Made by a program: the position numbers and the translations under genes. Shown piece after piece: positions 37,139 to 45,826 of a stretch of DNA of 64,000 nt. The stretch is from Planctomycetota bacterium (lineage in GTDB: Bacteria; Planctomycetota; UBA1135; GCA-002686595). How positions within the stretch are numbered: the stretch's first letter is position 1; each line of letters starts with the position of its first letter. The stretch is taken from assembly GCA_020853575.1 (NCBI GenBank), contig JADYYP010000045.1, positions 62,001 to 126,000 on the forward strand. The letters are read 5' to 3'. The notes under the pieces were generated by a model that did no database searches, was not told the origin of the DNA, and was given only the letters and a program-made list of their open reading frames with translations.

Positions 37139-39463
37139 ATGCGCGAGCGGCGTCTGGGGCCGCTCCGCTCGACCTGCTACAACGGCGCGGCGATGCTCCC
37201 CGGCGCGCTTCTGGCCTGCTGCGCGAGCTCTTGGTCGGCCGCGCCCCAAGAGTGGCGCGATCGTCGCTTGGTGGTGATGGTCGACGAGCGCAGCTTCGAG
37301 TCCTGGCCGGGCTTGGTCGAGCTCGAGCGCGAGTTCGAAGCGCGCTACCCGGGCCTCGACGTGCGCTTGACCGACATGGGAGGTGCGGTCGGGCAGCAAG
37401 ACAAGCCGCGCTTCATGCTCACCGGCGACTTGCAACTCGATGTCGCGCGCATCGACGTCACCGAGTTCGGTGCGTTCCTGGCGGAAGGAGCGCTGGTCGA
37501 CCTGGAACCCTACTTCGCGCGCGACGCGAGCTGGGATGCGACGCAGTACCTAGCCGTGATCGACGGCATGCGCGATGCGCGGGGCCACCTGTACGGACTG
37601 ACATCCACGTTCTCTCCGTACGTGATGTACTACAACCGCGATCTGCTGCGCGCGCACGGACTGGATGCGCCGCGGCCCGATTGGACCTGGGACGATCTGC
37701 TCGCGGCCTGCCGGGCCACGACGGTCGACCTGGACGGCGACGGACGCATCGACCAATTCGGGATCTCCCTGACGCAATGGCTGCAGGCGGTGACGCCGTG
37801 GATCTGGCAGAACGGCGGGGATCTCCTGGACGAGCGTGGCGAGCGCTCGCGACTCGCCGAGCCCGAGGCCGTCGCCGCGCTGACGTTCGTGCGTGGGCTG
37901 CTGCACGAGGAGCGCGTCGCGTCGTTCGACGCGAGCTTCGACAACCAGCTGAGCCAAGGCCTGTTCCAGGCGGGGCGCGCCGCGTTCTATGGACCCGTCG
38001 GCTACTGGGAAACCTACCGCTTCAAGTACATCGAGGACTTCGAGTGGGACGTCGCACCACTGCCGCGAGGCCAGCGCGCGGCGACCTCGCTCGCGATGAC
38101 GGCTTACGTCGTGCCACGCACGTCGCGCGAGCCCGAGCTGGCCTACGAGTTCGTGCGAGCGCTCGCCGGGGAGCGCTTCCAACGCTTGCTCGCGCGCATT
38201 GGCAATGGAGTTCCCGGGCGGATCAGCGCGGCGCGGAGCGTGGACTTCCTCAAGCCCGATGTGGCGCCAGCCAGCGAGCACGTGTTCCTCGACGTCCTGC
38301 CGCAAGCGCGTTTCATGCCGCCGCTGGCCAACTGGCGCAAGATCGAGGATCTGTGCTCGTCCGAGTTGCAGTCGATCTTGCTGTTGGAGCAGTGCGACGT
38401 CGCAGCGGCGTGCGGGCGCATGGCCGCGCGCACCGACGAGTACCTGGCTCGCGAGCGGGTGCGCGCCGCGCGACCGAGACTGCCCGAAGGGACGCTGGCC
38501 CTGGCCCTTTCGCTTTCGATGCTGGGCGCGCTGGGATTGTTCGTCGCGCGCCGCGGACCGCGACCCGGACGCATCGCGCGCGCCGAGGAGCGTTCGGCCT
38601 ACGCGATGCTCGTGCCCTGGGCCCTGGGATTTTGCGCCTTCTTCTTCGGCCCTGCGCTGGCGACCTTGGTCGTGTCGCTGTGCGAGTGGTCGCCGCTGCG
38701 CGAGCTCGGCGACGCGCGTTGGCTGGGAGTCGACAACTACGCGCGGCTCGCGACCGATCCGACCTTCCAGCGTTCGCTGGCCGCCACGGCGAGCTATGCG
38801 GCCGCCAGCGTTCCGCTGGGGTTGCTGCTCGCGCTGGCGCTGGCGCTCTTGCTGCGCGACGAGGGTGCGCTCGCTACGGGGGCGCGCACATTGGTGTACG
38901 TGCCGGCGATCGTGTCGCCGGTGATCGTGGCCGCAGTGTGGCGCTTCCTGCTCGATCCCGACCGCGGGCTGCTGAACGACGCGCTGTTCCGCTGCGGGCT
39001 GCCGACGCCGGCATGGACCCGCGATCCGGATTGGGTGGTGCCATCGTTCGTGCTGATGAGCCTGTGGAGCGTCGGCGGACAAATGTTGGTGTTCGTCGCG
39101 GCCCTCAAGGCGGCCGATCGCGACTTGGAGGACGCGGCGCGCATCGACGGCGCCGGTTGGTGGCGCCGGTTGTGGCACGTGACGCTGCCGCAGCTCTCGC
39201 CGGTGATCCTGTTCAACGCGATGATCGGATTGCTCAACGCCTTCCAGATCTTCGCCCAGCCCTACATCGTGACCCAGGGCGGCCCAGGCGACGCATCGCG
39301 CTTCTTGGTGCTGTACCTGTACGAGTCGGGCTTCCGACACCTCGACATGGGTTACGCCTCCGCGATCGCGTGGGTGTTGTTCGCCTTGCTCGCCGCTCTT
39401 GGTTTCACGCTGTGGCGCTGCTCGGCGCGGTGGGTGCACCAGAGCGCGAGGAGGGCGGCGTGA
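37139..39463 (+). CDS. ABC sugar transporter: solute-binding protein fused to MalF-like permease
   Basis: 774 residues from ATG 37139 (or 756 from ATG 37193, where MLPGALLACC forms a signal with lipobox-like LLAC). Residues about 40-430 are a CUT1-type extracellular binding domain (VVMVDERSFESWPGLVELER, YVMYYNRDLLRAHGL, WQNGGDLLDERGERS). After a TM helix (LALALSLSMLGALGLFVA, about 460-480), residues 490-770 form a MalF/UgpA-type permease with six TM helices and the EAA loop DLEDAARIDGAGWW. Binding protein and permease are normally separate; here one chain holds both. The last four bases overlap the second permease gene (GTGA). It takes up a saccharide, with the two glycosidases across the divergent region. 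Confidence 0.88.
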   Translation: MRERRLGPLRSTCYNGAAMLPGALLACCASSWSAAPQEWRDRRLVVMVDERSFESWPGLVELEREFEARYPGLDVRLTDMGGAVGQQDKPRFMLTGDLQLDVARIDVTEFGAFLAEGALVDLEPYFARDASWDATQYLAVIDGMRDARGHLYGLTSTFSPYVMYYNRDLLRAHGLDAPRPDWTWDDLLAACRATTVDLDGDGRIDQFGISLTQWLQAVTPWIWQNGGDLLDERGERSRLAEPEAVAALTFVRGLLHEERVASFDASFDNQLSQGLFQAGRAAFYGPVGYWETYRFKYIEDFEWDVAPLPRGQRAATSLAMTAYVVPRTSREPELAYEFVRALAGERFQRLLARIGNGVPGRISAARSVDFLKPDVAPASEHVFLDVLPQARFMPPLANWRKIEDLCSSELQSILLLEQCDVAAACGRMAARTDEYLARERVRAARPRLPEGTLALALSLSMLGALGLFVARRGPRPGRIARAEERSAYAMLVPWALGFCAFFFGPALATLVVSLCEWSPLRELGDARWLGVDNYARLATDPTFQRSLAATASYAAASVPLGLLLALALALLLRDEGALATGARTLVYVPAIVSPVIVAAVWRFLLDPDRGLLNDALFRCGLPTPAWTRDPDWVVPSFVLMSLWSVGGQMLVFVAALKAADRDLEDAARIDGAGWWRRLWHVTLPQLSPVILFNAMIGLLNAFQIFAQPYIVTQGGPGDASRFLVLYLYESGFRHLDMGYASAIAWVLFALLAALGFTLWRCSARWVHQSARRAA

Positions 39464-40281
39464 GCGCCCGCGTGCTGCGTTGGGTGGCGCTGGTGGTGTG
39501 CGCGAGCCTGTTCGCTCTGCCCCTGGTGTACATGCTGTCGGTGTCCCTGCATCGCGAGGGCACCGGGCTCGGCGGTTCGTTGGCGGACCTCGCGCACGAC
39601 GCCCACCCGGAGAACTACGGCGTGGCGCTGGAGAAGATGGGCGACTTCCCGCGCTTGCTCGCCAACACCGTGGTGGTGACGGTGCTCTCGATCGCCGGTC
39701 AACTCTTGACCTGCTCGCTGGCGGGCTACGCCTTCGCGCGGATCGAGTTCCGCGGGCGCGATGCGCTGTTCGTGGCGGTGCTCGCGACGATGATGCTGCC
39801 CGAGCAAGTCAGCGCCATTCCGCGCTTCCTGGTGTTCCGCTCACTGGGCATGGTCGACACCTTCGCGCCCCTGGTGTTGCCGGCGGTCCTGGGGGGCGCT
39901 CCGTTCTTCATCTTCCTCTTCCGTCAGTACTTCCTGACGCTGCCCGCGGAGCTCACCGAGGCGGCGCGCATCGACGGCTGCGGCCACTTGCGCATCTGGT
40001 GGAGCATCGCGCTGCCGCTGGCGCGGCCGATGCTGGTGACCGTCGGGATCTTCACCTTCCTTGCGGCGTGGAACGACTTCTGGTCGCCCCTGGTGTACCT
40101 GTTCAGCCCGGAGCGCAGCACGCTCTCGCTCGCGCTCGCCAGCTTCAACCGGACGTACGACACCGCCGTCGAACACATGATGGCCGCATCGGCCGTCGTT
40201 CTGGCGCCGTGCTTGATCGTGTATTTTGTTGCCCAAAAGCTGTTCCTCCGCGGCGTGCAAGTCGCGGCTTCGAAGCACTAG
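39460..40281 (+). CDS. ABC sugar transporter permease, MalG/UgpE-like
   Basis: 273 residues, GTG start overlapping the fused gene. Six TM helices, start RVLRWVALVVCASLFALPLV, and the EAA motif ELTEAARIDGCGHLRIWWSI for contact with the ATPase. It pairs with the permease half of the fused protein. The family imports oligosaccharides. The sequence is typical and complete, ending LFLRGVQVAAS. Confidence 0.92.
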   Translation: MSARVLRWVALVVCASLFALPLVYMLSVSLHREGTGLGGSLADLAHDAHPENYGVALEKMGDFPRLLANTVVVTVLSIAGQLLTCSLAGYAFARIEFRGRDALFVAVLATMMLPEQVSAIPRFLVFRSLGMVDTFAPLVLPAVLGGAPFFIFLFRQYFLTLPAELTEAARIDGCGHLRIWWSIALPLARPMLVTVGIFTFLAAWNDFWSPLVYLFSPERSTLSLALASFNRTYDTAVEHMMAASAVVLAPCLIVYFVAQKLFLRGVQVAASKH

Positions 40282-40286
40282 CACCC

Positions 40287-40973
40287 ATGCACCCGATGTC
40301 GATCCGCCTTGCCCTCGCGGCCGCTTGCCTTTCGATCAGCGTCGCCTGCAGCGATGTTCAGCCGGCTGCGCCGACGCCTGCCCCGGACGCCGACGCGACA
40401 GCCGGCACTCAGACTCCCCAAGGCACACCGAACGCCGGCGTCGATCCAGGCAAGCCCTTCACCTACCAGGCGCGTGTCGAGACGCCGACGAATGCCAAGG
40501 CCGGTGATCAAGTCCACGTCAAGGAATTCCACCCCAACGGTCAACTCGCCACCGAGCGCACGGAGCTCGTCCTCCCGGACCTCAAGCGCGTGCGCGTCGG
40601 GCCGATGAAGGCCTTCTGGGAAAACGGCGCGCTGCGCGTCGAGGGCGGCTACGACGACGAGGGCCGTCTCGCGGGACACTGGAAGTACTTCGACGACGCC
40701 GCGCAGCTCCTGCGCGAGGGCGATTACGAGAGCGGCATGCGCACGGGCGAGTGGGTCGAGTTCCACCCCAACGGTCGCAAGCGCTCGCAGGGCTTCGTGC
40801 ACGCCAATCTCTTCGAGGGCGCGTGGGTCTACTGGCACGACAACGGCCAGAAGATGGCCGAGGGGAGCTACATCAACAACCGCCGCGAAGGCGTGTGGTT
40901 GTTCTGGAACGAGAAGGGCGAGCCGGACCCGCAGTTCACCGGGAGTTACAAGAACGGCGAGAAGCTGCCCTGA
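40287..40973 (+). CDS. MORN-repeat-like lipoprotein
   Basis: 228 residues from ATG 40287, 5 bp after the permease. The signal peptide ends in lipobox SVAC (PMSIRLALAAACLSISVAC), then a Pro/Ala/Thr linker. The body has repeated units of the toxin-antitoxin YwqK/MORN kind: KEFHPNGQLATERT, AFWENGALRVEGGYDDEGRL, EFHPNGRKRSQGF, YWHDNGQKMAEGSYINNRRE and FWNEKGEPDPQFTGSYKNGE. These proteins form a curved beta sheet and often bind membranes or peptides; the precise role is not known. Its place within an ABC importer operon is unusual and may mean an extracytoplasmic accessory. Confidence 0.75.
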   Translation: MHPMSIRLALAAACLSISVACSDVQPAAPTPAPDADATAGTQTPQGTPNAGVDPGKPFTYQARVETPTNAKAGDQVHVKEFHPNGQLATERTELVLPDLKRVRVGPMKAFWENGALRVEGGYDDEGRLAGHWKYFDDAAQLLREGDYESGMRTGEWVEFHPNGRKRSQGFVHANLFEGAWVYWHDNGQKMAEGSYINNRREGVWLFWNEKGEPDPQFTGSYKNGEKLP

Positions 40974-40995
40974 GCGGGCGTGCCGCTCGCAAACC

Positions 40996-42033
40996 ATGGC
41001 GCGCCTGGAGATCGACGGCATCTCGAAGCACTTCGGGGCGAGCCGCGTGCTCGAGCCACTCTCGCTGTGCGTCGAGAACGGCGAGTTCTTGGTGATCCTC
41101 GGGCCGAGCGGTTGCGGGAAGTCGACGCTGCTGCGCATCGTCGCGGGGCTGATCGAAGCCAGCTCGGGCGAGCTCCGGCTCGACGGCCAGCGCATCGACG
41201 ACTTGGCGCCGGCCGAGCGCGATGTGGCGATGGTGTTCCAGAACTACGCGCTCTACCCGCACATGAGCGTGCGGGACAACATCGGCTTTCCCTTGCGCGT
41301 GGCCGGCGTGTCGCACACCGAGACGGCGGCGCGCGTCGCCGAGACCGCCCGAACGCTGGGGCTGGATGCACTGCTGGAGCGCAAACCAGCGGCGCTCAGC
41401 GGTGGGCAGATGCAACGCGTGGCCCTGGGCCGAGCGCTCATCCGCCGGCCGCGGCTGTTCTTGTTCGACGAGCCGCTCTCGAATCTCGACGCCAAGCTGC
41501 GCGACGAACTGCGGCACGAAATCGGTGCGCTGCACTCGCTCACGCAAACCACCACGCTGTACGTGACCCACGACCAGGTCGAGGCGATGACCTTGGGCTC
41601 GCGCATCGCGCTCCTCGAAGGCGGGCGGTTGCACCAAGTCGGCCGGCCACTGGAAGTGTTTTCGCGGCCGGCCACCAGCTTCGTCGCGGCCTTCCTGGGG
41701 AGTCCACCGATGAACCTGCTGCGCGGGGAGGTCAGGAGCGGCGCGTTCGAGCTGGGCGGCTCCAGGATCACGGGTGCGCCGGTCGAAAGCGGCGAGGTCG
41801 TGCTCGGCCTCCGTCCCCACGAAGTCGAGTTCGGTTCGTCCGGCGCCGCGGCGCGGGTCGAGGGCGTCGAGCGACTGGGTCACCAGACGCTCGCACGGCT
41901 CTCGATCGGAGCGCAGCACGCCGTGGTCTGCCGCGAGGACCTCGAGAGCCTCGCGCCGGGCCAGACCGTTCACCTGTGTTTTGCCCCCAGGGCAGCGCAC
42001 TGGTTCGATGCGCGGGACGGTCGGAGGTTGTGA
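40996..42033 (+). CDS. ABC transporter ATP-binding protein, MalK/UgpC-like
   Basis: 345 residues, 22 bp after the MORN gene. Walker A GPSGCGKST (36-44), Q loop FQNYALYPHM, signature LSGGQMQRVALGRAL (about 134-148), Walker B LFLFDEPLSNLD (about 153-164), H loop THDQVEAM, and a C-terminal TOBE domain (LRPHEVEFGSSGAA). MalK-type ATPases serve CUT1 sugar importers, so this is the energy unit for the fused binding protein/permease and its partner permease. The cluster then has all parts of an importer. Confidence 0.94.
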   Translation: MARLEIDGISKHFGASRVLEPLSLCVENGEFLVILGPSGCGKSTLLRIVAGLIEASSGELRLDGQRIDDLAPAERDVAMVFQNYALYPHMSVRDNIGFPLRVAGVSHTETAARVAETARTLGLDALLERKPAALSGGQMQRVALGRALIRRPRLFLFDEPLSNLDAKLRDELRHEIGALHSLTQTTTLYVTHDQVEAMTLGSRIALLEGGRLHQVGRPLEVFSRPATSFVAAFLGSPPMNLLRGEVRSGAFELGGSRITGAPVESGEVVLGLRPHEVEFGSSGAAARVEGVERLGHQTLARLSIGAQHAVVCREDLESLAPGQTVHLCFAPRAAHWFDARDGRRL

Positions 42034-42043
42034 CGACCTTCCC

Positions 42044-43363
42044 GTGAGCTCCCGTTTCCGCATCCTCGATCTGGATCAGTTGCGTCTCGAAGTCGAACGC
42101 GCGGCATTCGCGGGTTCGCCGGTGCTGCGTGATTCGTTTGGGCTCGAGGCCGAGGCCTTCGTGGTCCGGAGCGACGCTCGCGCTGCTGGCGCTAGGGTGA
42201 GCCTGGAGGAAGCGCTCGCGCTCGCGCAATCCGCCGCCGCGCGGGCCGATGCCGCGCTCGAGCTACCCGAGGATGTCGATTTCGGGCGCACTGCCGCGCT
42301 CGATGCTCCGGCGTTGCGCGTGCGCGCTGGCGGTCAGATCGCTGTTTTCTCTGGCGCGTTCGGGCGTCCGGCGGACACGTACGCGGAGTTCTCGAGAGTG
42401 CGAGGAGTGCTCGAGAGCAGCGCGAGTGCTCTGGGGTACGGCTTGGTGTCCATGGGCTTCGACCCCTGGAATTCGCTCGCGAGCGTCGCGCACCCACCGC
42501 GCTCGGTGACGGAGAGTTGCTTGGACGTCGCACGCGCCGGCGATGCCGCGCGCGAGTGCCGCCGCCTCGCTGCCGGCCTACGCGTGTTCGTCGGCGGAGG
42601 TGCGGCAATCGCGGCCGCCGCCCGGCTCCAATGCGCCGCGCGGCTCGCTCCGCTGCTCGACGCGAGCTTCGCGTTCTCGCCGCTGCGCTGCGGGAGCAGT
42701 TGTGGATCGCCGTCGACGCGCAGCGACTCTCGGCGGCGAGCACGGGCTGCATCCGAGTCGTGTGCGTCCGCGCTCGAAGCGGCCCCGTTGCTGGAGTGTG
42801 CGCTCGAAACGCACGTGCCGTTCGTCCGCGGTCCCGAGCGCTGGTACCCAGTGGCGCACGAGCTCTCCTTCCGGACTTGGATGGAACGCGGCCATCTCGG
42901 GCTGTTTCCTGATCTGGACGACTTTCGCAGTCATCTGGCGGCACTGGAGCTCCCGGCGCGACTGCGCGGCTGGATCGAGATCGATGCGTGCGACGCGCTG
43001 CCACCACCGTTCGACTCCGTTCCACTCACACTGTGGAGCGCAGTGCTCGAGGATGCCGAGGCGCGCGCGACGTTGGAGCAGCAAGAGCAGGCAACTGGGG
43101 CCTTGACTGCTCGTCACGTGTTCGGCGCGGCTGCGGGCGCGCTGCTCCGACGCACGAGCGGCTGGATCGCGCCCGAGATGTTGGCTGCCTACGTCGAGTT
43201 CGGCCGGCGCTTCGTGTTCCGCGCGCGCACCCCGTCCGACGACGTGCTCGCACTCTTCGCGGCACGCCGAGGGTTCGAGTGGGTCCAGTACCGCGAGCTG
43301 CTCGACGCTTGGTCAAGCGCCTGCGGTGTGTCAACCGCGCGGGACGACCAACGCGCCGCGTGA
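42044..43363 (+). CDS. Divergent glutamate-cysteine ligase-like protein (GCS2/EgtA type)
   Basis: 439 residues from GTG 42044. The N-terminus carries GLEAEAFVV (34-42), the E-x-E of glutamate-cysteine ligases of the plant/actinobacterial type, then LRVRAGGQIAVFSGAFG (the G-G-Q of the T-x-P-G-G-Q-x-E motif), GYGLVSMGFDPWN and HPPRSVTESCLDVARAG, and AARLAPLLDASFAFSPLRCG (A-x-F-A-x-S-P). The pattern follows GCS2/EgtA-like ligases that join glutamate to cysteine or another amine. The middle region is poorly conserved and Cys-rich, so activity on cysteine is not certain. It starts 10 bp after the ABC ATPase and may be in its transcript. Confidence 0.5.
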   Translation: MSSRFRILDLDQLRLEVERAAFAGSPVLRDSFGLEAEAFVVRSDARAAGARVSLEEALALAQSAAARADAALELPEDVDFGRTAALDAPALRVRAGGQIAVFSGAFGRPADTYAEFSRVRGVLESSASALGYGLVSMGFDPWNSLASVAHPPRSVTESCLDVARAGDAARECRRLAAGLRVFVGGGAAIAAAARLQCAARLAPLLDASFAFSPLRCGSSCGSPSTRSDSRRRARAASESCASALEAAPLLECALETHVPFVRGPERWYPVAHELSFRTWMERGHLGLFPDLDDFRSHLAALELPARLRGWIEIDACDALPPPFDSVPLTLWSAVLEDAEARATLEQQEQATGALTARHVFGAAAGALLRRTSGWIAPEMLAAYVEFGRRFVFRARTPSDDVLALFAARRGFEWVQYRELLDAWSSACGVSTARDDQRAA

Positions 43364-43384
43364 GAGCTGTCCGCGTCCTGCGTC

Positions 43385-44509
43385 TCAGCTGCGAGCGACC
43401 AGCAATGCCGCCAGGGCCAATCCGACGAGCAACGCCAGGACGCACAGCAGGATCTTGATCCACGAGAGCGGCGCGCGACCGTGGACACGTCCGGTCTGAC
43501 CGTGCACGAGCACCGTGTACGACTTGCCCTGGAAGCGGTAGCTCAGTGTCCACAGAGGCAAGAGGATGTGCTTCCAGCGCACGTCGTCGATCTCGTCGTG
43601 CACGCGCAGGTTGCGCTGCGTGTCTCCGGGCACGTCACCCGCGCAGCGCGACCTTTGCGACGCAACGATGCGTTCGCGTGCGCTGCTCCAGGCACTTTCC
43701 AAGTCGACTTGGTATTCCTCGGCGCGCCAACCGGCGAGATACTCGGGTCGATAGGGGACCAGTGCGCGTGTGTCCCACTGTCCGAGCTTCGCCGCCAAGT
43801 CCTCGGGCACGCCGCGAGAGGCGTGGACCAACACGTCGTCGTAGGCGTCACGGCGCTCGCCCCACTTAGGAACCCAGCGGATCTTGCGCACCTGCTGGGC
43901 GCGCATCTGGGTGCGGCCGTTGACCGTGACGGGCACCATGCGGGTCTCGTAGTAGTAGTAGCCAGCATCCGCCGACCAGGTCGAGTGCACGCGAGCATCG
44001 AACGTCCAATAGGGAAGGTAGACGCCGATCGCATCGAACTGCCGCACGCTCTTGAGCGCGCTGGGACGGAACCACAGTCCGCCGATCCAGCGCCGGAAAT
44101 TCTGCTCCACGGTCGCGCGCCCCACGTCCAAGGGCACGAGCGACTCCGGCCGCAAGAGATTGCGGTTGGCGGACTGGGCGAGCACGTTCGAGGAACCGCA
44201 GAACACGCAGCCGTCCGCGGTGGCGCTGGTGTCGAGCTCGACGGTCGCCCCGCAGTTGTTGCAGCGCAACGCGCGCTGTTCCGATCCCAATCCTCGGGCC
44301 GCGTCACCCGCCGCCGACAGCGGGCGCTCGACGATCTGCGCAGCGGCGCGCGGCACGGGCCGCGACGTGCCGCAGTGCGCGCACGACAGTGCGTCCGAGT
44401 CTGGGTTCCAGGTCAGCTTCGCCCCGCACTGGCCGCAGGGGAAGTCGATCTGCTCCGGCTGGGGCGCGGAGTCTTCGGGCGAAGCGGAAGGGGGATCGGA
44501 TTCGACCAC
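43385..44509 (-). CDS. Zinc-ribbon membrane protein, YdjG-like
   Basis: 374 residues. Two zinc ribbons near the N-terminus: PCGQCGAKL with CAHCGTS, then RCNNCGATVELD with CVFCGSSN. The middle has RNLLRPESLVPLDVGRATVE and a conserved YLPYWTFDARVHSTWSADAG core, and the C-terminus is a single TM helix (ILLCVLALLVGLALAALLV). This matches the TFIIB-type zinc-ribbon proteins such as Bacillus YdjG, whose gene neighbours encode an SPFH protein and PspA. Here the facing gene is an SPFH protein; PspA is absent. A membrane-stress or remodelling role is inferred from that relation. Confidence 0.72.
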   Translation of the reverse strand: MVESDPPSASPEDSAPQPEQIDFPCGQCGAKLTWNPDSDALSCAHCGTSRPVPRAAAQIVERPLSAAGDAARGLGSEQRALRCNNCGATVELDTSATADGCVFCGSSNVLAQSANRNLLRPESLVPLDVGRATVEQNFRRWIGGLWFRPSALKSVRQFDAIGVYLPYWTFDARVHSTWSADAGYYYYETRMVPVTVNGRTQMRAQQVRKIRWVPKWGERRDAYDDVLVHASRGVPEDLAAKLGQWDTRALVPYRPEYLAGWRAEEYQVDLESAWSSARERIVASQRSRCAGDVPGDTQRNLRVHDEIDDVRWKHILLPLWTLSYRFQGKSYTVLVHGQTGRVHGRAPLSWIKILLCVLALLVGLALAALLVARS

Positions 44510-44670
44510 GGGGGCTGACTCGGGAGCCGATACCTACCGCGCCGGCCCCGGTCCGTTCAACCAACTCGGGCTCGGGCCACCAAAATCGTTGCCGCGGCTT
44601 CGAAGGAAACCCTATCGTTCGCGTAGCAGTCGCTCATCGCTCGATTCGTTCCGAGATCACCGCGAGCGAC

Positions 44671-44677
44671 AGGAGAA
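44671..44677 (+). promoter_or_regulatory. Strong ribosome binding site before the SPFH gene
   Basis: AGGAGAA lies 7 bases upstream of ATG 44685 and fixes the start of the SPFH gene; the frame is open more than 600 bp further upstream over the opposite-strand gene. Confidence 0.7.
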
Positions 44678-44684
44678 GCAGCAC

Positions 44685-45788
44685 ATGGGCGTGATGGATT
44701 GGCTCAAGCGCGGCGTCGGCGAGATGATGATCGCGCGTCCGGACGAAGCGAAGGCCTTCGTGGTCTGGAAGCACCCGGATCCGACGATCCCGACGAAGTC
44801 GCAGTTGACCGTCGAGTCCGACGAGCGCTGCGTGTTCTTCCGCGACGGCAAGGTGGTCGCGACGCTCGGCCCGGGGCGTCACACGCTCGACAGCGCCAAC
44901 CTGCCGTTCCTCTCCAACCTGGTCGACTCGTTCACCGGTGGGCGGGTGTTCATCGCCGAGGTGTTCTTCGTCAACGTCCGCGAGCACACGGGCATCAAGT
45001 TCGGCGGCAAGATCGGCAACGTCGAGGACCCCAAGTCGGGCGTGCCGGTCGAGACCATGGTGCACGGCGAGTTTTCGTTCCGCGTCACCAACCCCGAGTC
45101 GCTGATCATCGGGCTGGTCGGCATGGGCCGCACCGACAACGAATCGGTCTCGGGCTGGATGAAGGAGCAGGTGCTCAAGGTGATCCGCGACCGGATCGCC
45201 GAACTCGTGGTCAAGAACAAGTGGCCGCTGCTCGACGTGACGTCCGGCGCCTACACCGAGGAGATCGAGGCCGATGTGCTCGCCGGGCTCGGCACCCACG
45301 TCGGTACCTACGGCCTGGTGATCGCGCGCTTGGGCAACTTCGTGATCGCGATCGACACCGACGACGCGGCCAACTTGAAGAAGCTCTACACCGACGCGGC
45401 CTACCTGCGCACGGTCGGCGGTGTCGACAGCTACCAGAAGTTCGCTGCCGGCAAAGCCATGCTGGGTGCTGGCGAGGGCATGGCCAAGGGTGGGAGCTCG
45501 GGCGGCGAGGGCGGCGGTGGGCTGCTCGGCGGAGCTGGATTGGGCGTCGGCCTGGGCCTCGCGCAGCAGATGATGAGCGCGCAGCGCCCCGCGGCAGCGG
45601 CGGACGCGGGCGCACCGCGCACCACGTGTGCCGCCTGTGGCGCCTCGGTCGCGCCAGGGCGCTTCTGTGGAGCCTGTGGCAAGGAACTTTCTTCCGCCGG
45701 CAAGGCCTTCTGCGCCGGTTGCGGGGGAGCCCTGACGCCGGACGCGCGCTTCTGCGGACAGTGCGGTCGCAAGCGCGAAAACCCGTGA
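44685..45788 (+). CDS. SPFH-domain protein with C-terminal zinc ribbons, YdjI-like
   Basis: 367 residues from ATG 44685. Residues 1-260 are a YdjI/virion-core type SPFH (band 7) domain: WLKRGVGEMMIARPDEAKAF, VVWKHPDPTIPTKSQLTVES, IAEVFFVNVREHTGIKFGGK, then a Gly-rich linker. The last 60 residues hold two zinc ribbons with CxxC pairs (CAACGAS, CGACGKE, CAGCGGA, CGQCGRK). The SPFH fold forms membrane-bound oligomers. It is divergent from the YdjG-like zinc-ribbon gene, the same partner type as in Bacillus subtilis, where the products bind PspA at the membrane. Good start given by an AGGAG site. Confidence 0.85.
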   Translation: MGVMDWLKRGVGEMMIARPDEAKAFVVWKHPDPTIPTKSQLTVESDERCVFFRDGKVVATLGPGRHTLDSANLPFLSNLVDSFTGGRVFIAEVFFVNVREHTGIKFGGKIGNVEDPKSGVPVETMVHGEFSFRVTNPESLIIGLVGMGRTDNESVSGWMKEQVLKVIRDRIAELVVKNKWPLLDVTSGAYTEEIEADVLAGLGTHVGTYGLVIARLGNFVIAIDTDDAANLKKLYTDAAYLRTVGGVDSYQKFAAGKAMLGAGEGMAKGGSSGGEGGGGLLGGAGLGVGLGLAQQMMSAQRPAAAADAGAPRTTCAACGASVAPGRFCGACGKELSSAGKAFCAGCGGALTPDARFCGQCGRKRENP

Positions 45789-45826
45789 TCGTGAGCGCTG
45801 ACCCCATTGCCAGCGCGCGCGCTGTG

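Noticed and set aside
37081..39459. Long plus-strand frame leading into the MalG-like permease
   Set aside because: It is a shadow of the fused binding-protein/permease gene; the composition is Arg/Ala-rich with no motif. The GTGA overlap gives the true start.
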